Below are positions 8,127-16,851 of a stretch of 64,000 bases of DNA, one piece after another. Position numbers and translations under genes: made by a program. This DNA is from Streptomyces sp. AM 4-1-1. GTDB taxonomy: Bacteria > Actinomycetota > Actinomycetes > Streptomycetales > Streptomycetaceae. The notes below the pieces were generated by a model that had not been told where the DNA came from, ran no database searches, and was given only the letters and a program-made list of their open reading frames with translations. The stretch lies in NCBI RefSeq assembly GCF_029167625.1, contig NZ_CP119145.1, positions 6,820,001-6,884,000 of the forward strand. The letters are read 5' to 3'. The first letter of the stretch is position 1. Each line of letters opens with the position of its first letter.

Positions 8127-9293
8127 TCAGCTCTTCTGGCCGGGGACGACGAAGCCCTCCGGGAGCACCTTCCACTTGCCGTTCTCGGCCTTGACGAAGC
8201 GGCTGCCCTTGACCGGGTTGTGCACGTCGCCGGGGCCGAAGACCCACGGTGTTCCCACCATCGGGTAGGTGATGGGCTGCATGTTCTTGAGCGCCTTGGT
8301 CACCGAGGAGCGGTTGACCGGGTCCTTCATGCCCTTGAGCACCTGGACGAAGACGTCCGCCGACATCACCGCGCCCTGGCTGAAGGCGGTCTTCTGGATC
8401 TTGTTCTTGCTGACGATGTCCGCCCACCGCTTGTTGCCGGGCAGGGTCTCGTCCGTGTACGGCTGCCACTCGGTGCCCGCGTAGACGGACATCCCGGCGG
8501 GGATGGCCTTGGCGTTGGCGTCGGTGTAGCTGTTGGCGCCGAAGATGAAGTCCACGCCCCCCATGCCCTGGGTCTTGGCCTGCGACATGTACGGGCCGAC
8601 CGGGCCGTTGTAGAGGACCGCCTGGCACCCGGCGGCCTTGTCGGCGACCAGGTACTTGGTGGGGTCACCCTCGCCGACCGCGAACTCCTTGTGGGCCAGC
8701 TTCTTGCCGGTGAGTTCGGACCATTCCTTGACCGCCTTGTCGACGCCGTCGCCACTGCCGGGCAGCACGGTGTAGTCCATGCAGACCTTGTCGTGGCCCA
8801 GGGTCTCCGACGCGTAGTAGAGCATCGCCGTCAGCAGCGTGAACGGACCCGGGTTGACCGGGGCGATGTTCGGGCTGGTGAAGCAGGCGGCGTCGACGCC
8901 GACGGCCGGGATGGAGACGACGTTGTTCTTCTGGTACGTCGCCCGGTTGAGCCCGCAGTCCACCGCGCTGGAGGAGCCCACGAGGGCCACGACCCCCTTG
9001 GACCGGATCAGGTCGATGGCCGCCTCGGTGGACCGCTGCGGGTTCATCGTGTCGTCGATGCTGATCAGTTCGAGCTTGCGGCCGTTGACCCCGCCGGCCG
9101 CGTTGACCTCGTCGAAGACGGCCTTGACCGCCTGGGGGACCTCGGGCGTCTGGAACAGACCGGTGACGCCGTTGATCGCGCCGACCTTGATCGGTCCGTC
9201 GGACGATTCACCGCTCGATCCCGAGGAACAGGCCGAGCTCACCAGGACCAGGGCAGTGGTGGCCAGGGCCGCCGTCATACTCGTACGCTTCAT
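8127..9293 (-). CDS. ABC importer substrate-binding lipoprotein (Leu/Ile/Val-binding family)
   Basis: A 388-residue secreted lipoprotein. Lys/Arg-rich start MKRTS, hydrophobic h-region, then a lipobox ending SSAC with the lipid-bearing Cys at about residue 22, followed by an Ser/Gly-rich linker. The mature part begins IKVGAINGVTG and has DEVNAAGGVNGRKLEL, both typical of type I periplasmic-binding proteins of Liv importers. It captures the substrate outside the membrane for LivH/LivM. It lies between the LivM-LivG fusion and LivH genes. The gap of 245 bases upstream could contain an extra promoter. Confidence 0.88.
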   Translation of the reverse strand: MKRTSMTAALATTALVLVSSACSSGSSGESSDGPIKVGAINGVTGLFQTPEVPQAVKAVFDEVNAAGGVNGRKLELISIDDTMNPQRSTEAAIDLIRSKGVVALVGSSSAVDCGLNRATYQKNNVVSIPAVGVDAACFTSPNIAPVNPGPFTLLTAMLYYASETLGHDKVCMDYTVLPGSGDGVDKAVKEWSELTGKKLAHKEFAVGEGDPTKYLVADKAAGCQAVLYNGPVGPYMSQAKTQGMGGVDFIFGANSYTDANAKAIPAGMSVYAGTEWQPYTDETLPGNKRWADIVSKNKIQKTAFSQGAVMSADVFVQVLKGMKDPVNRSSVTKALKNMQPITYPMVGTPWVFGPGDVHNPVKGSRFVKAENGKWKVLPEGFVVPGQKS

Positions 9294-9538
9294 CGTCGCT
9301 GCTGCGCTTTCTTGTCGGTCCGGCAGTACCTGCCAGGACTCTTCGAAGCCGACTGGGGGACCGTCCGTTCCGGTGGTTCGCCGGTCGGACACGTCCGGTG
9401 CTCTGTCCGGCGAGGTGCCGGGGCCGCCTGCCGGAGGGGCGGGAGACGGTCGGGTGCCGCAAGACGCGTGGGGGCTCGGGGCTTGGGATCAGGTGATGCG
9501 GGCGGCAGAAGGGGTACGGGTGGTGCCGGCGCCGCCGG

Positions 9539-11299
9539 TCAGCCGGCCGGTACCTCGGCGGTGCCGAGGTAGGCCGCCATCACCACCGGGTCCTCCAGGA
9601 CCTCCCGGGTCGGGCCGGAGGCGAGCACATGGCCGAAGTCGAGCACCGTCACCTGCTCGCAGGCCGCCCGGACGAGGTCCATGTCGTGCTCGACCAGCAG
9701 GACCGACACCCCGAAGCGGGCCGGCACCTCGGCGAGACGCCTGCCGAGCACCAGGGACTCGGCGGCCGACTGCCCGGCCGCCGGCTCGTCGAGCAGCGCC
9801 ACCTTGGGACGGGCGGCGATGGCGGCGGCCACGTCCAGCAGGCGCCGGCTGCCGACGTCGACGATCGAGACGGGCACCTGGCCCGGAGGGCACCCGAAGA
9901 ACTTCAGGAGTTCGTCGGCCTCCTCCCGGGGCAGCGCGCGGCCCGCGCCGATCGCCAGGTACTCGTACTGGGTGAGTTCGGGGGCGATGGCCGTGGTCTG
10001 GAAGGTGCGGCGCATTCCCTGCCGGGCCCGGGAGCTGGGGCTGAGCCGGTCGAGGGACTTGCCCTCCAGTTCGACGCCGCCCTCGTAGCCACCGACGAAG
10101 CCGGTGACGGCGGAGATGAAGGTCGACTTGCCCGCGCCGTTGGGCCCGATGAGCCCGACGACCTTGCCGGCGGGGACGACGAGGTCCACCGAGTCGAGCG
10201 CGACCACCTCTCCGTAGCGCACCGTCAGGCCAGTCACCGCCAGACACGGCCCGCCGCTCGTGACCACGGCCGGTGCGACCGGAGCCGGAGCACCGGCTTC
10301 CTCCGGTGAGGGTCCGGACCCGCCCGGGGCGGACTCCAGCTCTTCGAGCAGCTTGCGGGCCGCGCGCTCCCGTTTGCGGCCACGGGTGAAGTCCGTCTGG
10401 TTCACCCCACTGCGCAGGGCGAGCACCGCGCCGAAGCCGAACAGTATCCCGCCGAGGTCCTGGGGCAGCCGCAGCTTCTCCAGGATCGTCGACATCACGG
10501 CACCGAACACACCGCCGATGACCGCGCCCTCGGGGTTGTGCGGACCGATCAGGATCGCCACCGCGAAGAGGGTCAGGGACTGCATCATGGCGAAGTTGTT
10601 GGGCACCACGAGCCCGAGCTGCCCGGCCATCAGCCCGCCGCCGACGCCCGCGATGAACGCGCTGATCGCGAACCCGGCGAGCTTGCTGCGGGCGACCGAG
10701 ATGCCGTGCGCGGCGGCGGCGCGCTCCGAGTGGCGCAGCTCCATCCAGGACATGCCGAGCCGGGTCCGGTTCAGCAGGGCCAGCCCGACGGCCAGCACGG
10801 TGAAGACGATGACCGCGAGCCCGAAGTACTGCCCGTCGTCGTAGAAGAGCTCCGGCCGTTCCAGCGTCTTGAGCTCGGAGGTGCCGGGGAACTGGTTGGC
10901 GTTGAGGACGATGTCCGCGGACACCGCGAAGCCGAAGGTGACGACCGCGAGGTTGACCCCGCGGATGCGCAGCGCGGGCAGCCCGATGGCCACGCCGACC
11001 GGTACGGCCGCCAGGCCGCCGATCAGCAGCCAGAGGACGAAGCCGCCGGGCGCGTCGGCCATGTTCAGCCGCAGCACCACCCAGGCGCCGATGGAGGCGA
11101 AGGACATCTGGCAGAGCGACATCACACCGACCCGGCCGACGATGACGCCGTAGCTCTGCATGATCACCGCGCTGACCACCGCCGTGATGGCGAGGTACAC
11201 CCAGTACGGCGGCAGCACCATCGGCACCAGCACGACGGCCAGCACCGCGGCGGCGAGCCCCAGGCCCAGCGGTCGTTTGTCGAAGGACATCATGTTCAC
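9539..11299 (-). CDS. LivM-LivG fusion: ABC permease joined to ATPase
   Basis: A 586-residue protein combining two normally separate subunits. Residues 1 to about 320 are a LivM-type permease with multiple membrane segments and the loop LNRTRLGMSWMELRHSERAA. A charged linker rich in Arg, Glu and Pro leads to an ATPase domain with Walker A GPNGAGKST, Walker B VALLDEP and switch His in VEHDMD. The signature that is normally LS-GQ is degenerate (IVDVGSRRLLDVA). GTG at 11299 overlaps the livF stop as GTGA; ATG at 11293 is the alternative. The joined subunits presumably enforce 1:1 stoichiometry. The weak signature implies that LivF supplies the functional one. Confidence 0.88.
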   Translation of the reverse strand: MNMMSFDKRPLGLGLAAAVLAVVLVPMVLPPYWVYLAITAVVSAVIMQSYGVIVGRVGVMSLCQMSFASIGAWVVLRLNMADAPGGFVLWLLIGGLAAVPVGVAIGLPALRIRGVNLAVVTFGFAVSADIVLNANQFPGTSELKTLERPELFYDDGQYFGLAVIVFTVLAVGLALLNRTRLGMSWMELRHSERAAAAHGISVARSKLAGFAISAFIAGVGGGLMAGQLGLVVPNNFAMMQSLTLFAVAILIGPHNPEGAVIGGVFGAVMSTILEKLRLPQDLGGILFGFGAVLALRSGVNQTDFTRGRKRERAARKLLEELESAPGGSGPSPEEAGAPAPVAPAVVTSGGPCLAVTGLTVRYGEVVALDSVDLVVPAGKVVGLIGPNGAGKSTFISAVTGFVGGYEGGVELEGKSLDRLSPSSRARQGMRRTFQTTAIAPELTQYEYLAIGAGRALPREEADELLKFFGCPPGQVPVSIVDVGSRRLLDVAAAIAARPKVALLDEPAAGQSAAESLVLGRRLAEVPARFGVSVLLVEHDMDLVRAACEQVTVLDFGHVLASGPTREVLEDPVVMAAYLGTAEVPAG

Positions 11300-12054
11300 T
11301 CGCTCTCTGCCGCGCCGGGACCGGCGGTGGCAAGCGGGGAGCCGTCGTGCTCGGAGACCCGGCCGAAGTAGCACTCGTGCAGTCGGTCGGCGTCCCCCCG
11401 CAGTTCCGCGCAGGGGCCGTCGAAGACGACGCGGCCCTTGCGCAGGACGAAGGCGTGGCTGCCGATCTCCAGGGCGAGGTTGGCGAACTGCTCGATCAGC
11501 AGGACCGCGATGCCGAGGCCGACCAGGTCGGTCACCGCCCGCATGAGGCGCTGGACGACCACGGGCGCCAGGCCCGAGGACATCTCGTCGATGACGATCG
11601 TCCTCGGATCGGATATCAGCGCCCGGCCGAGCACGAGCATCTGCTGCTCGCCGCCGGAGAGGTGCCCGGCCTGGAGCTTGCGGCGCTTCTCCAGCTCGGG
11701 GAAGAGCCGGTAGACCGTGGCGGGATCACCGGCGCCGGCCTGGGAGACCAGCAGGTTCTGTTCGACGGTGAGCGTCCGGAACACCGTGCGCGCCTGTTCC
11801 ACATAGGCCAGTCCCGCCTGTGCCCGCCGGTACGTGGCCAGCTTCCCGATCGGCCGTCCGTCGAGTTCGATCGTGCCGGCGGTCACCTTGGCCAGGCCGG
11901 CTATGCCGTCCATCAGGGTCGTCTTGCCGGCGCCGTTGGCGCCCAGCAGCACGGTGGCCTCGGCCTGGGCGGCCACGAGGGAGACGTCGTGCACGACGGG
12001 GACCTCGGCCCGGTTGATGCTGACGTTGCGCAGGGCGAGCGCGGGGGCCGTCAT
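11296..12054 (-). CDS. livF: ABC importer ATPase (LivF family)
   Basis: A 252-residue ATP-binding subunit with Walker A LGANGAGKTT, canonical signature LSGGEQQM, Walker B IVIDEMSSGL and the LivF-typical Gln in place of the switch His (LIEQFA). It energises the importer together with the ATPase half of the fusion protein. Both ends overlap neighbours by 4 bases (ATGA with the small upstream gene, GTGA with the fusion), so this is a tightly coupled operon. Confidence 0.9.
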   Translation of the reverse strand: MTAPALALRNVSINRAEVPVVHDVSLVAAQAEATVLLGANGAGKTTLMDGIAGLAKVTAGTIELDGRPIGKLATYRRAQAGLAYVEQARTVFRTLTVEQNLLVSQAGAGDPATVYRLFPELEKRRKLQAGHLSGGEQQMLVLGRALISDPRTIVIDEMSSGLAPVVVQRLMRAVTDLVGLGIAVLLIEQFANLALEIGSHAFVLRKGRVVFDGPCAELRGDADRLHECYFGRVSEHDGSPLATAGPGAAESE

Positions 12055-12257
12055 TCCCGGCCTCCACCGCATGTCCCGGCCGGCGTCCGTACGACGGCGG
12101 CGCGGGTCGTGCTGCCGACGGCCCGAAGGCGGTCGGTTGTCTGCCAGGTCCGGCGGAACTCGTCACGCATGGCCTGGGCATCGAGAGGCATGGCCTCGTC
12201 CGGTATGTCAGCGCTGCTGCGGTCAAAGATCCGCTGCGCCTCGGAATGCAGGGGCAT
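12051..12257 (-). CDS. Small 68-residue protein resembling the N-terminus of an HSL-type hydrolase
   Basis: This first gene of the importer operon has an excellent ribosome site (GCGGAGG, six bases before ATG 12257) and ends by overlapping livF (ATGA). The sequence MPLHSEAQRIFDRSS, then AMRDEFRRTW, resembles the cap-forming N-terminus of hormone-sensitive-lipase-like esterases. The catalytic domain is absent because livF starts at once. It is either a truncated remnant kept for translational coupling or a genuine small protein. I cannot assign a function. Confidence 0.55.
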   Translation of the reverse strand: MPLHSEAQRIFDRSSADIPDEAMPLDAQAMRDEFRRTWQTTDRLRAVGSTTRAAVVRTPAGTCGGGRE

Positions 12258-12303
12258 TGTCAACCTCCGCTTGCCCGGGTGCCACCAAAGGTTGGGCACT
12301 CGC

Positions 12304-12314
12304 AAATCGTATCT
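12304..12314. promoter_or_regulatory. Candidate GntR-type operator (half-conserved)
   Basis: AAATCGTATCT lies in the divergent region between the importer operon and the amidohydrolase gene. On the opposite strand it reads AGATACGATTT, matching the right half of the palindrome at 19438. It sits within a weak dyad AATC-N6-GATT. I infer a binding site for a GntR/FCD regulator, possibly the one at 16852. Confidence 0.4.
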
Positions 12315-12370
12315 GATTCCGTGTACGGTAAACAGCCCTATCGACGGTGTCCATAGTGGGGAGCAAGAAG

Positions 12371-13792
12371 ATGCACAACGATTACTGCAACGAGACCGGG
12401 ACGGCCGACCTGGTGCTCACCGGGGGACGGGTGCACACCATGGATGCGGTCGGCCGGGTGGCCGAGGCGGTGGCGGTGTCCGGCGGCCGGATCACCAGGG
12501 TCGGTGCCGCGGACGAGGTCGCGCCGCTCATCGGACCGGGCACGCGGGTCGTGGCGCTGCGCGGACGCGCGGTCCTGCCGGGCATCAACGACAGCCATCT
12601 GCACGGCGTCTGGCTCGGCGCGATGTGGCCCGCCCTGCTGATGGACCAGATGACGGCTCCGGAGCCCACGGCCGGGGAGGGCGGCGGGGCGGACGGGCAC
12701 CACGGGGGCGGCCCCGCCGTCCGGCTTGAGGACAGCGCCGACCGGCGGCGGGCGATCCTGCGCACCGGGGAGCTGCTGTCCTCCCTGGGCATCACCAGCT
12801 ACACCGAGCCGGGACTCGGTCCCGGGGAGGACGACGGGCCCACGGGCTGCTTCGGATCGGCGGCCCTGCGCGACTACGCGGACCTGGCGGCGGAGGGGCG
12901 GCTGAGCGCCCGGGTCACCGCCCTCACGCTCTTCGGGGAGCTCGACGGCGCGAGCACGGCCGCCGGACTGCGGCGGGGGCTGATGGAGTTCCGCGCACCC
13001 GGCGACGTGCCCGGCTGGTTCAAGGTCGCCGGGGTGAAGATCTTCGCGGACGGCATCCCGCCCATGCGCAACGCCTGGACGGACGAGCCGTACACCGACG
13101 GCAGCCATGGAGAACTGCTGGTCGAAGGCGGGTCCGAGGCCGAGCGCGAGCGCGCACTGCGCTCGATGATCGACGCGGCGCACGCCGCGGGGCACCAGAT
13201 CGGGGTCCACGCCACCGGCAGCCGCACCACCCGGGTGGTCGCCGACGCCTTCGCCGCGGCCATCGCGCGCGACGGCCGCGACGCCCGGCACTACGTCATC
13301 CACGGCGACCTCCTCCACCCGGCCACGCTGGCCGTGATGGCCTCGGCCGGGATCGGGCTCAACACCCAGGCGGGGATCGCGGTCGCCACGGGGGCCATGC
13401 TCACCGCGGCGATGGGCGAGGACGTCCTGCCGTACGCCTGGCCCGTCCGTGACGCCCTGGCGGCGGGCGTCCCGCTCTGCCTCAGCTCCGACGCGCCCGT
13501 GCTCACCCCGGACTGGCGCGCCGGCCTCGCGGCGGCGGTGGCGCACCGGGGTCTGGACCCCGCCGGGCGCGGTCCGGATCAGCGGCTGGCGGTCTCGCAG
13601 GCGCTCCGGGCCTACACCGTCACGCCCGCCCGGCAGGACGGTGCCGAGGACTGGAAGGGCACCGTCGAGCCGGGCAAGGTCGCGGACCTGTGCGTACTGG
13701 ACGCCGATCCGCTGGAGACCGAGGCGGCGGCGCTCCCCTCGGTCCCGGTGTCCCTGACCGTGCTGGACGGGCGCGTGGTCCACGAGGGCTGA
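12371..13792 (+). CDS. YtcJ-type metal amidohydrolase, internally shortened
   Basis: A 473-residue amidohydrolase-3 family protein, a metal-dependent hydrolase of amide or related bonds. Metal-binding elements visible are NDSHLH (H76, H78), GVHATG, YVIHGD and SSDAP. Compared with its 571-residue paralogue at 25572-27287 it lacks about 100 residues after the HxH block. That region in the paralogue contains GWD and the conserved GILKE segment; here there is only a Gly/His-rich stretch (about residues 93-115). It may therefore be inactive or altered. ATG at 12371 follows GGGGAG; it is divergent from the importer operon. Confidence 0.8.
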   Translation: MHNDYCNETGTADLVLTGGRVHTMDAVGRVAEAVAVSGGRITRVGAADEVAPLIGPGTRVVALRGRAVLPGINDSHLHGVWLGAMWPALLMDQMTAPEPTAGEGGGADGHHGGGPAVRLEDSADRRRAILRTGELLSSLGITSYTEPGLGPGEDDGPTGCFGSAALRDYADLAAEGRLSARVTALTLFGELDGASTAAGLRRGLMEFRAPGDVPGWFKVAGVKIFADGIPPMRNAWTDEPYTDGSHGELLVEGGSEAERERALRSMIDAAHAAGHQIGVHATGSRTTRVVADAFAAAIARDGRDARHYVIHGDLLHPATLAVMASAGIGLNTQAGIAVATGAMLTAAMGEDVLPYAWPVRDALAAGVPLCLSSDAPVLTPDWRAGLAAAVAHRGLDPAGRGPDQRLAVSQALRAYTVTPARQDGAEDWKGTVEPGKVADLCVLDADPLETEAAALPSVPVSLTVLDGRVVHEG

Positions 13793-13809
13793 ACGGCCCG
13801 TGGGCCGAG

Positions 13810-13851
13810 GAAGAAGGGGACGGACACCCGCACGGTGCCGTCCCCTTCTTC
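13810..13851. terminator. Bidirectional terminator hairpin 1
   Basis: A perfect 14-bp stem (13810-13823 with 13838-13851). The left arm starts GAAGAAGGGGACGG, so the + strand RNA ends in CUUCUUC. It lies between convergent genes. Confidence 0.75.
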
Positions 13852-13858
13852 GGTGTGC

Positions 13859-13892
13859 GTGGTCCACGGGGGCCAGGACCCCCGTGGACCAC
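13859..13892. terminator. Bidirectional terminator hairpin 2
   Basis: A perfect 14-bp stem (13859-13872 with 13879-13892) with a 6-base loop, directly after the first hairpin and six bases from the stop of the minus-strand gene. The two tandem hairpins insulate the converging transcripts. Confidence 0.7.
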
Positions 13893-13898
13893 GACGCA

Positions 13899-14891
13899 TC
13901 ACCCGCGCTCGGGCACGTCCGTCCCCCAGGACGCCCCGGGGTCCACCACGTCGCGGTCGGCCCAGAGCCCGTCGACCGCCCCGCGCAACTCGTCACCGTG
14001 GCGTTCCAGCAGGTCGAGGGCGCCGAGGTTGTCCTGGAACTGGCGCAGGCTGCTGGCCCCGAACAGCACCGAACCGGCGGCGGGGTGGGCCAGGCAGAAG
14101 GCGACGGCGAGCTGTGCGGGCGTCGCTCCGAACCGCTCGGCCACCTCCTGGACCCGCGGGAAGGACTCCCGGATGCGGTCCCGGATGTCACCCGGATCGG
14201 CGCCGATCTTGCGCTGCGGCCGCAGCTTGCCGACGAGGATGCCGCCCTCGAACACGTCCGACGCCTGGAGCCCCATCCCGGCCTCGGTGAACAGCCGTCC
14301 GTAGGGCTCGCCGTCCGCCACCGAGCGGCGGGCCAGACTGTACTTGAGCTGGGCGAAGGCGGGCGGCACCATGCCTTCGGCGAGGGCGAACCGGCGAGCG
14401 GCCCACACATCGTCCGCGGACCAGTTGTTGACCCCCCAGGAGTCGAACCGGCCGGCCCGGACCAGCTCGGCGATGTCGGTGACCACCCGGGGGATGTCCA
14501 GGTCACCGAGGAAGTCCCCGGCGACCACGAAGTCCGCCCGGTCCGTGCCGACCCGGTCCAGGGAGACGTCCAGCTGGCCGGCGAAGGAGGCCGCCGGGTA
14601 CTCCCACAGCCAGAGCTTTCCGCACAGCAGATAGTCTTCGCGCGCGACCCCCGCCGCGCGTACCGTCTCTCCGAACAGCACGTCGGTCACGGCGTTCTCC
14701 GCGTGCGGACCGAAGTTGTAGTGGGCCACGTCGAAGAGGTTGACCCCCCGGCCGACCGCCTCGCGCACCAGCTCGACGGACGCTTCCTTGTCCATGCGGT
14801 CCCAGGTGTTCCACGAGCCGAGGCCCAGAACCGGGACCTCAGGACCTTCCGCGCCGAGTCGGCGCCGGGGCACCTGCCCTGAGAACTCCAT
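13899..14891 (-). CDS. Aldo/keto reductase-like protein, paralogue of 4965-5930
   Basis: A 330-residue AKR-like protein, clearly homologous throughout to the one at 4965-5930 (shared blocks RRLG-EGPEV, LGSW, NLFDV, WGVNNWSA, ASDV-EGGIL, VLFGASSLRQ). Asp (D54), Tyr (Y58) and Lys (K92) of the tetrad are present. The expected His is again Gly (FVVAGD, G125). ATG at 14891 follows GGGAGG at 7 bases. It is transcribed divergently from the O-methyltransferase gene; the gap contains a candidate operator. The reaction is unknown. Confidence 0.82.
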   Translation of the reverse strand: MEFSGQVPRRRLGAEGPEVPVLGLGSWNTWDRMDKEASVELVREAVGRGVNLFDVAHYNFGPHAENAVTDVLFGETVRAAGVAREDYLLCGKLWLWEYPAASFAGQLDVSLDRVGTDRADFVVAGDFLGDLDIPRVVTDIAELVRAGRFDSWGVNNWSADDVWAARRFALAEGMVPPAFAQLKYSLARRSVADGEPYGRLFTEAGMGLQASDVFEGGILVGKLRPQRKIGADPGDIRDRIRESFPRVQEVAERFGATPAQLAVAFCLAHPAAGSVLFGASSLRQFQDNLGALDLLERHGDELRGAVDGLWADRDVVDPGASWGTDVPERG

Positions 14892-14937
14892 CGCGAACCT
14901 CCCGATGACGGTGTGCGACCTCTGGCCGCCGGAATAC

Positions 14938-14948
14938 TTATCGTATAG
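14938..14948. promoter_or_regulatory. Candidate GntR-type operator
   Basis: TTATCGTATAG between the AKR-like gene and the O-methyltransferase gene shares TATACGAT (opposite strand) with the palindrome at 19438. The region is unusually A+T-rich for this genome, as expected for a divergent promoter. Confidence 0.4.
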
Positions 14949-14986
14949 CATCCAGCATATTCTTCGAGTCCCCTAGGAGTGCATCC

Positions 14987-15988
14987 ATGCCGCTTCGTCC
15001 GGACAGCGCCGACCCCTCGGGTCCCGCCGACATCGTGAACGTGGCCGTCGGTTACATGGCCGCCAAACAGCTCTTCGCCGCCAGTGAGGCCGGGCTGTTC
15101 GCGGCCCTCTCGGAAGGCCCCGCGACCGCCGCGGACCTCGCCGCCCGCGTCGGCATACCCGAGCGCACCGCCCGTATCCTCGCCGACTCCATGGCGGGCC
15201 TCGGACTGCTCACCCGTACGGAGGGCAGTTACGCCAACACCCCCAGCACCCTGCGCTACCTCGCCGGGGCGGGGGACGACGTCGACCTGCGGCCGTTCCT
15301 CGGCTTCCTCGACTCCATCAGCTACGGCCACTGGCTCGGCTTCGGCGAGACCACCCGGACGGCGAAGCCGGCCGAGCTGGATCTCGGCGGCGACCGGATC
15401 GGCACCTTCATGGCCGGCGTCATGACGTACAACGCCCTGCACGCCAGGATGCTCGCGGAGAACTACGACTTCGCCGGCCACCGGCGGGTGCTGGACTTCG
15501 GCGGACTCTCCGGCTCCTTCCTCGGCGAGGCGCTGCGCTCGGCACCCGAGCTGCGCGGCACCTTCTTCTCCGCGGGCGAACTGGTCGAGCCCGCGCGCGG
15601 AACCCTGGCCGACGCGGGCGCCGGGGACCGGGTGGAGATCGTCGAGGGCGACATCCTCACCGGCGACATCCCCTCCGGCTTCGACCTGGTCCTGCTCGAA
15701 CACGTCGCGCACCGCTTCGACGCCGAGCAGAACCAGCGCATCATCGAGCGGGCCCGTGCCGCGGCCGAGCCCGGCGCCACGCTGCTGCTGCTCGACTTCT
15801 TCCTCGACTCGGACGAGGAGCAGCGTGCCATCGACGCCCTTCACGCCGGTGAGTACCTGGTGATCGACGGCACCACCGTCTACCCCGAGGACGAGGTCCG
15901 CGGCTGGCTCCGGGCCGGCGGCTGGGAGCCCGTCGAGACCCGTGCGCTGCCGGGCAGCCCGCGCATCATCATCGCGGAGGCCCGATGA
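14987..15988 (+). CDS. SAM-dependent O-methyltransferase
   Basis: A 333-residue protein with the layout of hydroxyl-aromatic O-methyltransferases: an N-terminal winged-helix dimerisation domain (AAKQLFAASEAGLFAALSEG) and a C-terminal Rossmann domain with a SAM glycine motif VLDFGGLSGSFL and VLLEHVAHRF. It would methylate an aromatic or enolic hydroxyl. In a ring-cleavage cluster this could protect or divert a catechol intermediate, or handle a side product. The stop overlaps the SDR gene (ATGA). Confidence 0.85.
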   Translation: MPLRPDSADPSGPADIVNVAVGYMAAKQLFAASEAGLFAALSEGPATAADLAARVGIPERTARILADSMAGLGLLTRTEGSYANTPSTLRYLAGAGDDVDLRPFLGFLDSISYGHWLGFGETTRTAKPAELDLGGDRIGTFMAGVMTYNALHARMLAENYDFAGHRRVLDFGGLSGSFLGEALRSAPELRGTFFSAGELVEPARGTLADAGAGDRVEIVEGDILTGDIPSGFDLVLLEHVAHRFDAEQNQRIIERARAAAEPGATLLLLDFFLDSDEEQRAIDALHAGEYLVIDGTTVYPEDEVRGWLRAGGWEPVETRALPGSPRIIIAEAR

Positions 15989-16725
15989 CCGCCCCGGCCC
16001 GCACCGTCCTGGTCACCGGCGGCGCGAGCGGCATCGGCCGGGCCGTGGCCCAGGCGTTCGCCGAGGGCGGCGACCGCGTGGCCGTCGCGGACGTCGACGC
16101 GGAGGCGGCGGCCCGGACCGCGAAGGAGATCGGTGCCACGGCCGTCACCGTGGACGTCACCGATCCGGCGTCGGTCACCGCCGGGGTCGAGCGGGTGGCC
16201 GAACTCCTCGGCCCGATCGATGTCCTGGTGAACAACGCGGGCATCGTCGCCGGCGGAGGACTCCTGGTCGACCTGGACCTGGACATCTTCGACAAGGTCG
16301 TCGCGGTGAACCTGCGCGGCACGTTCACCGTCACCCGTACCGTCGCGGCCGGGATGATCGAAGCCGGGCGCAAGGGCTGCATCGTCAACATCAGCTCGAT
16401 CGGCGCCCGGCAGCCCACCCCGGGTCTCGGGCACTACGAGGCCACCAAGGCCGCCGTGGACGCCCTCACCCGCACCGCCGCCCTGGAGCTGGCCGGGCAC
16501 GGGATCAGGGTCAACGGGGTGGCCCCCGGGCCGGTGCACACACCGATGACGGCCGGGCTGATGGACGATCCGGACGCGCGCGGGGCGTGGGAGGCCCGCA
16601 TCCCCCTGGGCAGGATCGCCACCACGGACGACATCACCCCGATGGTCGCCTTCCTCGCCTCGGACCGGGCCGCGCACATCACGGGCACCGTCGTGCAGGT
16701 CGACGGCGGCCAGCTGCTGACCTGA
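15985..16725 (+). CDS. Short-chain dehydrogenase/reductase (SDR)
   Basis: A 246-residue classical SDR. Cofactor motif TGGASGIG (11-18), NNAG (83-86), catalytic Ser in NISSIG (137-138) and YEATK with Tyr151 and Lys155 are all present. It catalyses NAD(P)(H)-dependent alcohol/ketone interconversion. It is translationally coupled to the methyltransferase gene and followed by a strong terminator, so the two form a bicistronic unit. Confidence 0.9.
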   Translation: MTAPARTVLVTGGASGIGRAVAQAFAEGGDRVAVADVDAEAAARTAKEIGATAVTVDVTDPASVTAGVERVAELLGPIDVLVNNAGIVAGGGLLVDLDLDIFDKVVAVNLRGTFTVTRTVAAGMIEAGRKGCIVNISSIGARQPTPGLGHYEATKAAVDALTRTAALELAGHGIRVNGVAPGPVHTPMTAGLMDDPDARGAWEARIPLGRIATTDDITPMVAFLASDRAAHITGTVVQVDGGQLLT

Positions 16726-16744
16726 TCCGGCCCTCACCGGACGA

Positions 16745-16794
16745 CCGGAGGGGCCCGGCACACCGAGTGAACACGGTGTGCCGGGCCCCTCCGG
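16745..16794. terminator. Bidirectional terminator, 21-bp perfect stem
   Basis: Arms 16745-16765 and 16774-16794 are exact complements with an 8-base loop. It lies between the convergent SDR and GntR genes. Confidence 0.85.
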
Positions 16795-16851
16795 CGTGAT
16801 GGCGGTCCTTCCCGGCCTTCGGCGGCGGGCGGGGATACGGCCCCGGACCGG

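Noticed and set aside
7197..9572. A 791-codon open frame on the plus strand
   Set aside because: It lies opposite LivH and the binding-protein gene and shows only shadow-type composition.
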